The notes beneath the pieces were generated by a model. It saw nothing but the letters and a program-made list of their open reading frames with translations, did no database searches and was not told the DNA's origin. Shown here piece after piece: positions 1 through 8,589 of a DNA stretch of 64,000 nt. The position numbers were made by a program, and so were the translations under genes. Source of the stretch: Rhodococcus sp. P1Y (lineage in GTDB: Bacteria; Actinomycetota; Actinomycetes; Mycobacteriales; Mycobacteriaceae). Where the stretch lies: contig NZ_CP032762.1 in NCBI RefSeq assembly GCF_003641205.1, positions 4,603,501-4,667,500 on the forward strand, given 5' to 3'. Each line of letters opens with the position of its first letter. The first letter of the stretch is position 1.

Positions 1-706
1 AGAGCCACACCGCCGAACGGCTGTCGTCGAGGAACTGCGTCTCCGAGGTCACCTCGGCGCTCAATGTTCCGACGCATGCGTCGACAAGGAATCTCGCCAG
101 CGAAAGCCAGTCAGGCTGGTCGACGGACCTTTCCTGCACCCTGCTTTCGTATTCGGCACAGACATCCACCACCATTAATCCCAACATCCAGAACCTCGCC
201 GTCAACACCGAAGTCGGTATATCGGACAACGACTCCCGCACCCGCGCAAGCAGGTCCTCGACGATCGGAGCGTCGGCGGCGGCGTCGGTCAGTAGCGTCT
301 TCGACGACGGTGACGTACGCAGCTGCCGAATGAAACGCGCATGCCAGCTCACCCTGCCTGCCGCTTCGAGCTGGTCGGTCAAAGGCAGAATCAAGCAACG
401 GAGGAGATCGTGTAGCTGCGGGTCTGGCCGGAGACTCTCGACCATTTCTCGACGCCGCACGGCAGTGTTGCCTGCCTGCCTTCTGACAATCGCCGCGAGC
501 AGCCCGTCGCGACCGCCGAAATGGTAATTGACGGCCGAGTGGTTGGCATTGCCGGCGTGCTCTGCAATTTGCCGACTCGATACTGCGTCGATGCCGTGCG
601 TAGCGAACAGTTCCTCTGCCGCATCGACCAGAGTCGCCTTGACTCGGTCTGTATAAGTTCCCACTTCTGGTCGTCCCCGTTCGTCGCTGAGCCAGCGTGT
701 CACCAC
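1..706 (-). CDS. TetR-family transcriptional regulator, 3' end cut by the window
   Basis: The minus-strand frame is open from about 706 to the window edge, so the C-terminus is missing. The N-terminal helix-turn-helix is recognisable: a DAAEELFATHGIDAVSSRQI-like helix, then AEHAGNANHSAVNYHFGGRDGL, the usual TetR recognition helix and Y-F-G signature. The C-terminal ligand domain has no family I can name. The start is uncertain. GTG at 706 leaves a long leader, GTG at 664 gives the compact N-terminus usual for TetR, and TTG at 739 lies inside the candidate operator. The gene diverges from the membrane-protein gene starting at 862, so local repression of that gene and of itself is the natural inference. 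The family call is firm; ligand and target are unknown. Confidence 0.85.
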   Translation of the reverse strand, partial: MVTRWLSDERGRPEVGTYTDRVKATLVDAAEELFATHGIDAVSSRQIAEHAGNANHSAVNYHFGGRDGLLAAIVRRQAGNTAVRRREMVESLRPDPQLHDLLRCLILPLTDQLEAAGRVSWHARFIRQLRTSPSSKTLLTDAAADAPIVEDLLARVRESLSDIPTSVLTARFWMLGLMVVDVCAEYESRVQERSVDQPDWLSLARFLVDACVGTLSAEVTSETQFLDDSRSAVWL

Positions 707-723
707 TGCGACCAGCGTCACCG

Positions 724-741
724 AAGTTCCACTTGGCAAGT
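724..741. promoter_or_regulatory. Overlapping inverted repeats, candidate TetR operator
   Basis: Two overlapping palindromes share one half-site: AAGT-TCC-ACTT (724-734) and ACTTG-G-CAAGT (731-741). They lie in the divergent gap between the TetR gene and the membrane-protein gene. TetR proteins commonly bind such sites next to their own gene. Binding is inferred. Confidence 0.4.
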
Positions 742-861
742 TTAAGACATGTGGCGTAACTTTTGAAGTCAGGCCGTAAGAATTTTTTTCGCACTTCACC
801 TGGACGCACAGCGGCCTGGTCGACGTTCAGCGCGGCAAACCCAACTCAGGAGCACCTCTCC

Positions 862-2964
862 ATGACAACGATCGAGTCCGAGCTCGGCCCCCCCGACGGC
901 CCCGACCAATCCGAAGCCGACGCTGCACGCGCCCGTAAAGAAGACATCGGCCGTGTAGTCGCGATGTTCGTACTTCCGTTCATCATGGTGTCGATGATGA
1001 TCACGGGTTACCTGGCAGCGATGCACGCCCCAGCGCCTCATGACATGCCGATTGCCGTCGCGGGCAACGCTCAGTTGGCCGAAGACTTCGCTCGGTCCCT
1101 GCAGAGCGACAACCCTGATGCAGTCGACGTGCGCATCGTTGCCGATGACGCCACCGCCCGCGAGCTAGTCCTCTCGCGTGAGGTCGCGGGCGCGGTGACA
1201 GTGCAGAACAGCGCAGCAAGCGTCTACACAGCCGGAGCTGCAGGTGCCTCGCAGGCGTCGTCTGTCAGCGAATTGGTCGTCCCCGAGGTCCTCGCGCAGA
1301 ATCTGGATCTCACGATCGAGGACCTCGCGGCGCTTCCGAACAACGACATGGCCGGACTGGCAGCAATGTTCATGACGACCGCTTTGATGTTGGCCGGCTA
1401 CATGCCGCTCAGCATCATGCTGAGCAATTCACCCGAGCTTTTACGCAAACGCAAGGTATTTCCGCTGCTGGCAGGCTGGTCCGCGCTCATAGCTGTTCTA
1501 GTGTGGTTCGTCGCAGGACCGGTTCTCGGCGCAGTCGAAGGGAACGCAGGCGTCATCCTCGGAATCAGTTGGCTCGCCGTGTTCGCGGTCGGATCCGTTC
1601 AGTTGTTTTTGACAAGGATCTTCGGGCCAATGGCCGTGCTGGTCGGCATGCTCTTATTGATGGTCCTTGGGGTACCCGCGTCCAACATGGGCATGTCGGT
1701 ATACATGATGCCGTCGCTTTACGGCTGGCTCCATAGCTTCCTTCCCGCTGCAGCGACGGGCGAGGCGCTGCGTTCGGTGCAGTACTTCGATGGTGACGGA
1801 GTTGGCATTCACATCTTCGTGCTCGCCATCGGGGCAGCGATCGCAATCGCACTGACGTTTTCGGTCGACGCGGTGAAGCGTCGACGCAACCCCGACAACA
1901 TCGACCCCGAGGTCACGCTCGAATCCCTGACTGCGGGCCCGCGACCCAAGAGCGACGCGGTGCGCTACCTCACGCTGGCGAGCTTCCCACTTGCGATGGT
2001 CGTATTGATGTTTTCGGTCATGCTCGGCGCCATGTATCAGCCTGCACCGCGCGACCTGCCGGTTGCGGTCGTCGCATCGACCACCGAGCAAGCGCAGCAG
2101 GCAGTCGACGGGCTCGAAGAAAACCTGGCGGGCATGTTCGATCTACGTGCTTACGATTCCGCAGATCGAGCGACAGACGACGTTCGCGACCGCACAGTCG
2201 TCGGCGCTTACGTATTGCCTTCGGAGACTTCACCGAACGCTGTTTTGGTCACCAGTGAGGCTGCCGGCGTCAGCCAAATGCAGGTCGTCGACTCGGTGTT
2301 CGGTGAAATAGCTTCTGGTCAGCAGGTTCCCCTGGTCATCCAGGACGTCACGCCGCTACCCGGATCCGACTCCATGGGCACCGTCACGCTGTACATGGCG
2401 ATGGGCTGGATTCTTGCCGGCTTCATGATAATCGTCGTCGGCAGCAGTGCGGCCCCGAAGGTGATGGGACTGAAGACGCTATTGCCCATTGTGGCTGGCT
2501 GGTCGGTCTTCATGTCGGCAGTCGTTTGGCTGATCGCCGATCCGATCGTCGGAGCAATCGACGGACACTTCCTACAGCTAATGTGCGCCGGAATAGTGGC
2601 AATATTCGCAACAGCAATGTTCACCACCGTTTTCGTACGCCTCCTTGGACTGCTTGCCGTCATCCCGGCGGTAGCAATCTTGATGTTCGTGGGCGTGCCC
2701 GCCTCGAACGGGGCGATGTCGATCTTCATGACTCCGAGCGTCTTTCAGTTCCTGCACGGAATATTGCCGATGCCCGCGGCCGTGGAAACGATCCGCTCAA
2801 TTCTGTACTTCGGCGGTGACACGGTGGGTGAGCACCTCATCGTGTTGGTGATCTGGGGCGTATTGTCTCTCGCCTGCGTTGTCACGATCGACGCCTTTCG
2901 CCGCAAAAAGAACTCCGACCGTCTGAATGGGCCGGTGGAATCCGACACGGTTTCCGTGCAGTAA
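862..2964 (+). CDS. Internally duplicated ABC-2/YhgE-like membrane protein
   Basis: A 700-residue polytopic protein starting at ATG 862, chosen because AGGAG lies just upstream. It is a tandem duplication. Each half has an N-terminal membrane helix, an extracytoplasmic domain beginning PAPHDMPIAV or PAPRDLPVAV, then a bundle of about five helices. Paired motifs include VLGVPASNMGMSVYMMPS in the first half and FVGVPASNGAMSIFMTPS in the second, and SVQYFDGD versus SILYFGGD. The layout of one helix, a large outer loop and a C-terminal helix bundle is that of ABC-2-type, YhgE/Pip or DUF3533-like proteins. No ATP-binding subunit is nearby. Export of a hydrophobic or toxic compound under control of the divergent TetR gene is inferred. 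Confidence 0.75.
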   Translation: MTTIESELGPPDGPDQSEADAARARKEDIGRVVAMFVLPFIMVSMMITGYLAAMHAPAPHDMPIAVAGNAQLAEDFARSLQSDNPDAVDVRIVADDATARELVLSREVAGAVTVQNSAASVYTAGAAGASQASSVSELVVPEVLAQNLDLTIEDLAALPNNDMAGLAAMFMTTALMLAGYMPLSIMLSNSPELLRKRKVFPLLAGWSALIAVLVWFVAGPVLGAVEGNAGVILGISWLAVFAVGSVQLFLTRIFGPMAVLVGMLLLMVLGVPASNMGMSVYMMPSLYGWLHSFLPAAATGEALRSVQYFDGDGVGIHIFVLAIGAAIAIALTFSVDAVKRRRNPDNIDPEVTLESLTAGPRPKSDAVRYLTLASFPLAMVVLMFSVMLGAMYQPAPRDLPVAVVASTTEQAQQAVDGLEENLAGMFDLRAYDSADRATDDVRDRTVVGAYVLPSETSPNAVLVTSEAAGVSQMQVVDSVFGEIASGQQVPLVIQDVTPLPGSDSMGTVTLYMAMGWILAGFMIIVVGSSAAPKVMGLKTLLPIVAGWSVFMSAVVWLIADPIVGAIDGHFLQLMCAGIVAIFATAMFTTVFVRLLGLLAVIPAVAILMFVGVPASNGAMSIFMTPSVFQFLHGILPMPAAVETIRSILYFGGDTVGEHLIVLVIWGVLSLACVVTIDAFRRKKNSDRLNGPVESDTVSVQ

Positions 2965-3060
2965 GCGCCTTCGATCCCATGATCGAACTCCAGGGTTTCG
3001 CCGCCGCTTCGATGCGAACGAAGCCCTGCAGTTCGCCGGGTCGACGCCTAACCGGTCCCG

Positions 3061-3705
3061 CTATCGGCGGAGGATCAGACTCAGCGCCTCGGCCCGTGAT
3101 GCCGAGTTGGATTGCAGCGAACCACGAACCGCTGAAGTCATCGTGGTCGCACCAAGCTTCCTGATTCCACGCATCGCCATGCAGAGATGCTCGGCTTCGA
3201 TGACGACGATCACTCCGCTCGGGTCAAGCTTCCGCATCAACGCATCGGCTACCTGGCTTGTCAACCGTTCTTGAACCTGTGGGCGTTTCGAGTACAAATC
3301 GACCACGCGCGCGAGCTTGGAAAGTCCGGTGACCTTACCGCTGTCCCCTGGGATGTATCCGACATGAGCCCTTCCGTGGAACGACACCAAATGGTGCTCA
3401 CAGGTGGAAAACATCGGTATGTCACGGACCAGCACGAGCTCCTGATGACCCTCGTCGAAGGTTGTGTCCAGCACCGAGTCTGGATCTATGAGCAGACCCC
3501 CGAACTGCTCACGGTACGCACGTGCGACGCGGGCGGGAGTGGCTGCCAGCCCTTCTCGGTCCGGATCCTCGCCAACTGCGATCAACAACTCTCGGACTGC
3601 TGCCTCCGCCCTGGCCTGGTCGAAAGCATCGTCCGGCCTTGGCGACGGTCTCCCGCATTCCAACGCCTGACCAGTGTCGTTATGGTCGATCTCGCTGGCC
3701 GACAA
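3061..3705 (-). CDS. folE: GTP cyclohydrolase I
   Basis: The 214-residue product matches FolE along its length. It converts GTP to 7,8-dihydroneopterin triphosphate, the first step of tetrahydrofolate and pterin synthesis. Visible hallmarks are the zinc/active-site segment [20 protein letters not shown] (Cys102, His104, His105), the [20 protein letters not shown] core and a second zinc Cys in [10 protein letters not shown]. The start is TTG at 3705, preceded by a good AGAGGTGAGG ribosome-binding site. In actinobacteria the folate-operon folE normally sits beside ftsH and folP. None of those genes is here, so this may be a second copy serving another pterin. It diverges from an alcohol dehydrogenase across about 300 bp. 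Confidence 0.95.
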   Translation of the reverse strand: MSASEIDHNDTGQALECGRPSPRPDDAFDQARAEAAVRELLIAVGEDPDREGLAATPARVARAYREQFGGLLIDPDSVLDTTFDEGHQELVLVRDIPMFSTCEHHLVSFHGRAHVGYIPGDSGKVTGLSKLARVVDLYSKRPQVQERLTSQVADALMRKLDPSGVIVVIEAEHLCMAMRGIRKLGATTMTSAVRGSLQSNSASRAEALSLILRR

Positions 3706-3783
3706 TGCCTCACCTCTGCTCTACTCATCACGCCAACTCGACGTCGCGCACACGTTCGGCGTCTGACTTCTACTGCGTCCGAA

Positions 3784-3812
3784 GCAGTGAACTTACGTTC
3801 ATTGCAGTGAAC
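3784..3812. promoter_or_regulatory. Nested inverted and direct repeats upstream of folE
   Basis: In the 306-bp folE/alcohol dehydrogenase gap, CAGTGAAC (3785-3792) and GTTCATTG (3797-3804) form an imperfect palindrome with a 4-nt centre and one mismatch. GCAGTGAAC also recurs as a direct repeat at 3784 and 3804, exactly 20 bp or two helical turns apart. This looks like a regulator-binding site for the divergent promoters. The rest of the gap, 3813-4011, shows no gene. Confidence 0.4.
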
Positions 3813-4011
3813 CATGCGCGAGCAACGGATCGGACGGCGGCCATACAACACATGCCGCGCTTGAAGGAGTGCCGCATGCGGGAGTCTCGAACTTCGTCGC
3901 CCCCCAGGGCATGGCCAGCTCAACCGACCGGATTCGACGATTCCATAGAATTCAAGCCCCGCCTATGCCATCCTGTCAATGATTGTAATATCGGTGGAGG
4001 GAGGAGTTCCG

Positions 4012-5133
4012 GTGAAGACCAAGGGAGCGTTGCTGTGGGGGCCCGGTACGCGGTCGGGTTGGAGCGTCGAAGACATCGAAATAGATGATCCGCGCGAGCG
4101 TGAAGTACTGGTTCGCCTGGCCGCGACCGGTATCTGCCATTCGGACGATCACGTCGACACCGGCGACATCCCCCTTGATTGGGCACCGATTCTGGGAGGC
4201 CATGAAGGTGCAGGCATCGTCGAGCAGGTCGGACCTGGAGTTACTGACGTCGAAGTTGGCGACCACGTCGTTTTCTCGTTTCTTCCCGCCTGCGGGAAAT
4301 GCGTGCCATGCGTAGCGGGTGAGCAGAATTTGTGCGACTTGGGCGCAGGAGTGCTCGGCGGTTTGACGCTCGACGGGTCCCATCGCGTTCATGCCCGCGG
4401 TGCAGGAGTCGGAGCGATGTGTTATTTGGGCACATTCAGTCCGTATGTCGTCGCTCCCCTGGATTCCGTAGTGAAGATCGACAAGTCCATTCCGCTCGAC
4501 AAGGCCGCGCTGGTCGGCTGCTGTGTTCCTACAGGGTGGGGATCTGCGGTGTACGCAGCCGAGACCCGCATCGGAGACACGGTCGTGGTCTTCGGCGTCG
4601 GCGGTGTCGGAATGAACGCTGTCCAGGGTGCCAAATTCGCTGGAGCTACACAGATCGTTGCCGTCGATCCTGTCTCTTTCAAGCGCGAGAAAGCGAAAGA
4701 ATTCGGTGCTACACACACGGCCGCGAGCGCCGAGGAAGCACTGACGCTCGTGGAAAGTATCACCCGGGGCCGGCTCGCAGATCGCGCAGTCATCACCGTT
4801 GGGGTCGGCGAGGGAAAATTGATACAGGGCATGCAGGCAGTGGTACGGAAAGGCGGCGTGATCGTCTGCACCTCGGCTGCGCCCGCGTTGCAGACCGAGA
4901 TCAGTCTGGACCTGTTAACCCTGACAATGTCGGGAAAACGTCTGCAAGGGGCGCTGTTCGGGTCTTGCGCGCCGCGCAACGACATCCCTATGCTCTTGGA
5001 TCTCTACATGCGTGGATTGCTGAAATTGGACGAGCTGGTGACGACCAAGTACTCCCTCGAAGAGATCAATCAGGCGATGGCCGATCTGCGCGATGGCAAG
5101 AACATTCGCGGTCTTATCGTCTTCGACCAGTAA
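4012..5133 (+). CDS. Zinc-dependent NDMA-type alcohol dehydrogenase
   Basis: A 373-residue medium-chain dehydrogenase starting at GTG 4012, placed by the GGAGGGAGGAG ribosome-binding site. The catalytic zinc ligands are Cys42 (TGICHSD), His64 with Glu65 (GGHEGAG) and a later Cys in GCCVPTGWGSAV. The structural zinc cysteines are Cys94, 97, 100 and 108. The nucleotide-binding glycine motif is VFGVGGVGMNAVQGAKFAGA. Overall similarity is to the actinobacterial NDMA-dependent alcohol dehydrogenase family (TIGR03989/Rxyl_3153 type, assigned from memory), which retains nicotinoprotein-bound NAD and oxidises alcohols in mycofactocin-linked pathways. No mycofactocin genes are in the window. An SDR gene follows about 100 bp downstream in the same direction and probably acts in the same pathway; the substrate is unknown. 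Confidence 0.85.
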   Translation: MKTKGALLWGPGTRSGWSVEDIEIDDPREREVLVRLAATGICHSDDHVDTGDIPLDWAPILGGHEGAGIVEQVGPGVTDVEVGDHVVFSFLPACGKCVPCVAGEQNLCDLGAGVLGGLTLDGSHRVHARGAGVGAMCYLGTFSPYVVAPLDSVVKIDKSIPLDKAALVGCCVPTGWGSAVYAAETRIGDTVVVFGVGGVGMNAVQGAKFAGATQIVAVDPVSFKREKAKEFGATHTAASAEEALTLVESITRGRLADRAVITVGVGEGKLIQGMQAVVRKGGVIVCTSAAPALQTEISLDLLTLTMSGKRLQGALFGSCAPRNDIPMLLDLYMRGLLKLDELVTTKYSLEEINQAMADLRDGKNIRGLIVFDQ

Positions 5134-5148
5134 GCCGGAAATTGCCCG

Positions 5149-5168
5149 GCAACCAACCAAGTGGTTGC
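5149..5168. promoter_or_regulatory. Perfect 7-bp inverted repeat between dehydrogenase and SDR genes
   Basis: GCAACCA (5149-5155) and TGGTTGC (5162-5168) are perfect complements around a 6-nt centre, 15 bp after the dehydrogenase stop. There is no U-tract, so an operator or RNA hairpin is likelier than a terminator. It also covers the alternative GTG start of the SDR gene at 5161. Confidence 0.4.
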
Positions 5169-5232
5169 ACTGTTCGACGAGCTTTGGACGTCGGACGCAA
5201 CCGTTTTTCAACCACTACAACGAAAGAAAACT

Positions 5233-6063
5233 TTGTCCGACAGACGATTTGACGGAGTAACCGCGGTGATGTCGGGCGGCAGCCGCGGCATTGGACTAGC
5301 GATTGCAACCGAACTCGCACGCGGCGGTGCGAATCTGGTGCTTCTGGCGAAAACCGATACGCCACACCCCCGACTGCCCGGCACCATTCATACAGCTGTG
5401 GCTGAGATCGAAGCTGCGGGAGGTCGTGCAGTGGGAGTCGTCGGCGACGTTCGCAACGACGAAGATGTCGTACGGGCGGCTCGCACTGCTGCCGACGAAT
5501 TCGGCGGGGTCGACATCTGCATCAACAACGCAAGTGTGCTCAACCTGTCGGCGACCGAAGAGCTGCCTCTCAAGCGATTCGATTTGATTCAACAAGTCAA
5601 TGTGCGCGGCACTTTTGCGTTGACACAAGCATGCTTGCCCTACTTGAAGAAGTCCACATCGGCACATATTCTCACGCTGTCTCCACCGCTGAACATGTCC
5701 GAGGAATGGCTGGGAAAACACCCGGGTTACACACTGGGAAAGTACGGAATGACGCTGTTGGCAATGGGCTTCGCGGCCGAATTCAAGGAGTCCGGCATCG
5801 CGAGCAACTGTCTGTGGCCGGAGACCACAATTGCTACCGCTGCGGTGAAGAACCTCCTCGGCGGCGAGGAGGGCACCGCGCATGCACGAAGTCCTCAGAT
5901 AATGGCCGATGCTGCAGCTGCAATTCTGTCCCATACTCCCGGCCACCGGTCCGGGCGAACACTCATCGACGTCGATGTGCTCGCGGAGGCCGGAACAACA
6001 GACCTCACACCGTACGGCGGCGTCGAACCACTCGACTACGACATCTTCGTCGACCCTCGCTGA
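5233..6063 (+). CDS. Short-chain dehydrogenase/reductase, HSDL2-like
   Basis: A 276-residue classical-fold SDR. The cofactor motif is SGGSRGIGLAIATELARGG, followed by an NNAS motif (CINNASVLNLS). A YTLGKYGM segment supplies the catalytic Tyr-x-x-x-Lys region. The long loop between strands and the LSPPLNMSEEW segment after strand 5, where the usual Ser is displaced, resemble HSDL2-type hydroxysteroid dehydrogenase-like proteins. I chose TTG at 5233 because a purine-rich GAAAGAAAAC lies just upstream and the Rossmann motif follows directly; GTG at 5161 would add a 24-residue unstructured leader. The gene is co-directional with the alcohol dehydrogenase. Substrate unknown; NAD(P)-dependent oxidoreduction is certain at family level. 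Confidence 0.85.
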   Translation: MSDRRFDGVTAVMSGGSRGIGLAIATELARGGANLVLLAKTDTPHPRLPGTIHTAVAEIEAAGGRAVGVVGDVRNDEDVVRAARTAADEFGGVDICINNASVLNLSATEELPLKRFDLIQQVNVRGTFALTQACLPYLKKSTSAHILTLSPPLNMSEEWLGKHPGYTLGKYGMTLLAMGFAAEFKESGIASNCLWPETTIATAAVKNLLGGEEGTAHARSPQIMADAAAAILSHTPGHRSGRTLIDVDVLAEAGTTDLTPYGGVEPLDYDIFVDPR

Positions 6064-6117
6064 TCAACAGCTAGGGACTTCGAGCACGGTTTCAAATCCA
6101 TCCGAAAGAGGTTGATA

Positions 6118-7710
6118 GTGTCTCGACAGCAAACCCTCTGGCGCAGTCGCTTCGCGTCCGGCGCAATCGCCGTAACCAGCATCTTCGCGCTCGCGGCCAC
6201 GGGTTGTAGTAGTTCGATGCCTTCGGATGCCGAACCGGCTGCCGGCGCAACGGGCGACCCTGTTCCCGGAGGAGCGGCCGAAGTGATGCAAACCAGTGAG
6301 CCTAGGTCTCTCGACCCCGCCGTTCTCGGCAATACAACGTCTACCCAGGGCTTCCTGGGCAACGCGCTGTACGGCACCCTCTTGATCAACGACGTCGAGA
6401 CCACCGAGATCGAGGGCCAGATGGCCACCGACTTCGTCACCGACGACGGCGGCACGACCTTCACGTTGACACTCCAGCCGGACCTTACGTTCACCGATGG
6501 GACGCCGCTGGATGCAGAGGCGGTGAAGTTCAATTGGGATCGCCTCACCGACCGGACGCTCGGATCGTTGTCCATCGATCAAGCTTCTGCGGTTGCCGCG
6601 ACTGCGGTCATCGACGAGGTCACGTTGACGGCGACCCTGAAAGCGCCGAACCCGCATTTTGCTCAGGCTGTGGTCAATTCGTCGATGAACTGGATTGCTT
6701 CGCCGACCGCGCTGGCCCTCCCACCGGAAACGTTCAACGAGAATCCGGTGGGCGCAGGCCCCTTCACCCTGACCTCCTGGGCACGCCAGGACGTCATGGA
6801 GTTGGTCAAGAACCCGGACTTCTGGGATGCTCCGCGGCCGTATCTGGACAGCATTTCCTTGCGGACGTCCAATGATTCTCAGCAACGCGTCAATACGTTG
6901 ATCTCGGGGGGCGTGGACTTGGTCATGGACTCGAGCTGGACGAGCGTCGCGAAAGCAAAAGAAGCGGGCCTGGTCGCTGACTTGGTACCGGTGGGCGGGG
7001 GGCTATACCTGACGATGAATACCCGCGAGGCGCCCTTCGACGATATTCGGGCACGACAGGCAATTTCGATGGCTGTCGACCTGCAGTCGATGAACCTCGC
7101 GATGTACAACGGTGCCGGTACGGTACCGGAAACGCTGTTTCCCGAGGCCTCGCCATTCTTCACCGACACCGCCTTGACTACCCATGACCCTGAACGTGCA
7201 CAGGAGTTATTCGACGAGTTGGCCGCAGAGGGAAAGCCGGTCCAGTTCACTGCTACCGCTTTTTCGACACTGGAGAACAAAGCCAGTGCCGAGAATCTGC
7301 AAACGCAGTTGAGTGCTTTCGACAACGTCGACGTGCAGGTCGAGGTAGTCGACTTCCCCACCGGTTTCGCGAAGTTCGCTTCCTCGGACTTTCAGGTGAT
7401 GCCGTCGTCGGCGCACATCCAGGACCCCGATATGGCATTGTCACGTAGCTTCCAGAGCGGGTCTCCCAGGAATGAATCTGGAATCTCCGATCCCCAACTC
7501 GACGAAGCGTTGGCAACTGGTCGCTACGCCGAAACTGTCGAGGAACGTACCGCGGCATACGAGGTCGTGCAGGATCGCCTTGCCGAACTGCGTCCGGTCA
7601 TCTTCCTGACCCGTTCGGTCCTGGCTGTTTTGAGCAGTACGGACGTAGGCGGGATCCGGCAGTACGGCACAGGATCATTGCTGCCGGCGGAAATCTGGAT
7701 CAACGACTGA
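6118..7710 (+). CDS. ABC transporter solute-binding lipoprotein, family 5 (OppA/DppA-like)
   Basis: A 530-residue exported lipoprotein. An Arg-rich N-terminus and hydrophobic helix lead to the lipobox LAATGC, so the mature protein is lipid-anchored outside the membrane. Family-5 hallmarks follow: EPRSLDPAVLGN, an N-terminal lobe with LTFTDGTPLDAEAVKFNWDR, NPVGAGPFTLTSW, NPDFWD and an ARQAISMAVD segment. Such proteins bind peptides, nickel or other small solutes and deliver them to DppBCDF-type permeases. GTG 6118 is preferred over TTG 6112 for its spacing to a purine-rich GAAAGAGG. No permease or ATPase gene follows; the next DNA is pseudogene debris, so this is an orphan, or its partners were lost. 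It may be co-transcribed with the SDR gene. Confidence 0.88.
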   Translation: MSRQQTLWRSRFASGAIAVTSIFALAATGCSSSMPSDAEPAAGATGDPVPGGAAEVMQTSEPRSLDPAVLGNTTSTQGFLGNALYGTLLINDVETTEIEGQMATDFVTDDGGTTFTLTLQPDLTFTDGTPLDAEAVKFNWDRLTDRTLGSLSIDQASAVAATAVIDEVTLTATLKAPNPHFAQAVVNSSMNWIASPTALALPPETFNENPVGAGPFTLTSWARQDVMELVKNPDFWDAPRPYLDSISLRTSNDSQQRVNTLISGGVDLVMDSSWTSVAKAKEAGLVADLVPVGGGLYLTMNTREAPFDDIRARQAISMAVDLQSMNLAMYNGAGTVPETLFPEASPFFTDTALTTHDPERAQELFDELAAEGKPVQFTATAFSTLENKASAENLQTQLSAFDNVDVQVEVVDFPTGFAKFASSDFQVMPSSAHIQDPDMALSRSFQSGSPRNESGISDPQLDEALATGRYAETVEERTAAYEVVQDRLAELRPVIFLTRSVLAVLSSTDVGGIRQYGTGSLLPAEIWIND

Positions 7711-7745
7711 CATCGCACGAAGAGCGGCGCCGACGACCGTGTCAT

Positions 7746-8021
7746 TCACAACGATGCCGACAGATGCGGGGCGTCCTTCACCACAGCACTCAACAATTCG
7801 TCCACCGCCCTCACGCGCGCGAGTCCGACCAGCTCGCGCGGCGCAGCAATCCAGAAAGTGCGATCGACCGAGAAGTGTTCCGGGAGCACTCTGATGAGAG
7901 TCGGGTCAGGCTCGCCGATGTAACTGGGCAACGGGGCTATACCGAGGCCGTGGCGCGCAGCGAGAAGGTGTCCCTTGATGAAGTTCGCCTGAATGCGCGC
8001 TTTGTCGTCGGGAGAATCGAG
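7746..8021 (-). pseudogene. C-terminal remnant of a LysR-family regulator
   Basis: Only the last ~90 residues of a LysR-type effector-binding domain survive. They include GHLLAARHGLGIAPLPSYIG and then a typical LysR ending with an LPEHF...FWIAAP strand and a VRAVDELLSAVV helix. An in-frame TGA at 8022-8024 closes the frame and no DNA-binding domain is found upstream. The fragment is a decayed gene; any start codon within it would yield only part of one lobe. Confidence 0.65.
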
Positions 8022-8162
8022 TCAGTACCAACCAGTTCTCTGTCGACGCGCACTAGAACACCCGAGCTTCTCTATCGACGCAGAACCGGCCAGAGCCTGC
8101 AGCCATACGGTCCGCCAATCCTGTGCCCGTGACGCGTGCAATCAACTGACGGAGGACACGTC

Positions 8163-8528
8163 ATGCCCCCTACTGCCTTTCCGCCGTCCCGGCCACGGCC
8201 GCCAATGCGGTGTCGGGTGTGTGGGCTGCAGCACAGCCACACGGAGTGGGCTTTCACGGCTCACTCGACCGGCTCGCCCCCGAAGACCTCTGCCCGCCGC
8301 TGCGCCTCTGCGCTCCTGCGCGGCGTCGGCGCACCCATTGAAAACCACCGACTTCCGTGGGGTCTGCCCGCGCGGCTGGTCGCAGTGCGGTGTCAAGAAC
8401 ACCACCCTGTAGCGACCCGACGCCAGCGCACCGTGCATGACCCTGATCGTCGGCAGTGCGAAACGCCCACCCGCACAGGGCTTGGTGCTTCCCTCAGCGC
8501 ATCGCGTCGAACGTCGTGCACCCGATAA
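8163..8528 (+). pseudogene. Possible small zinc-finger protein, probably frameshifted
   Basis: A strong GGAGGACAC ribosome-binding site precedes ATG 8163, and the reading begins with a Pro/Arg-rich stretch then MRCRVCGLQHSHTEWAF, a CxxC half zinc finger. A second plausible metal pair, LAPEDLCP, is visible only in another frame between about 8260 and 8300, with RCASALLRGVGAP returning to the first frame. That is what two compensating indels would give. No family is recognised. The region may be non-coding; confidence is low. Confidence 0.2.
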
Positions 8529-8589
8529 CACGTTGCCGGGTGGTCGGTGGGGCCATACGGAACGGGCAAATTACCTCGAGCTGGCTGGT

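Noticed and set aside
1..7710. Secondary-metabolite gene cluster
   Set aside because: No PKS, NRPS or tailoring core enzyme is present. FAS I further right is a primary-metabolism enzyme.
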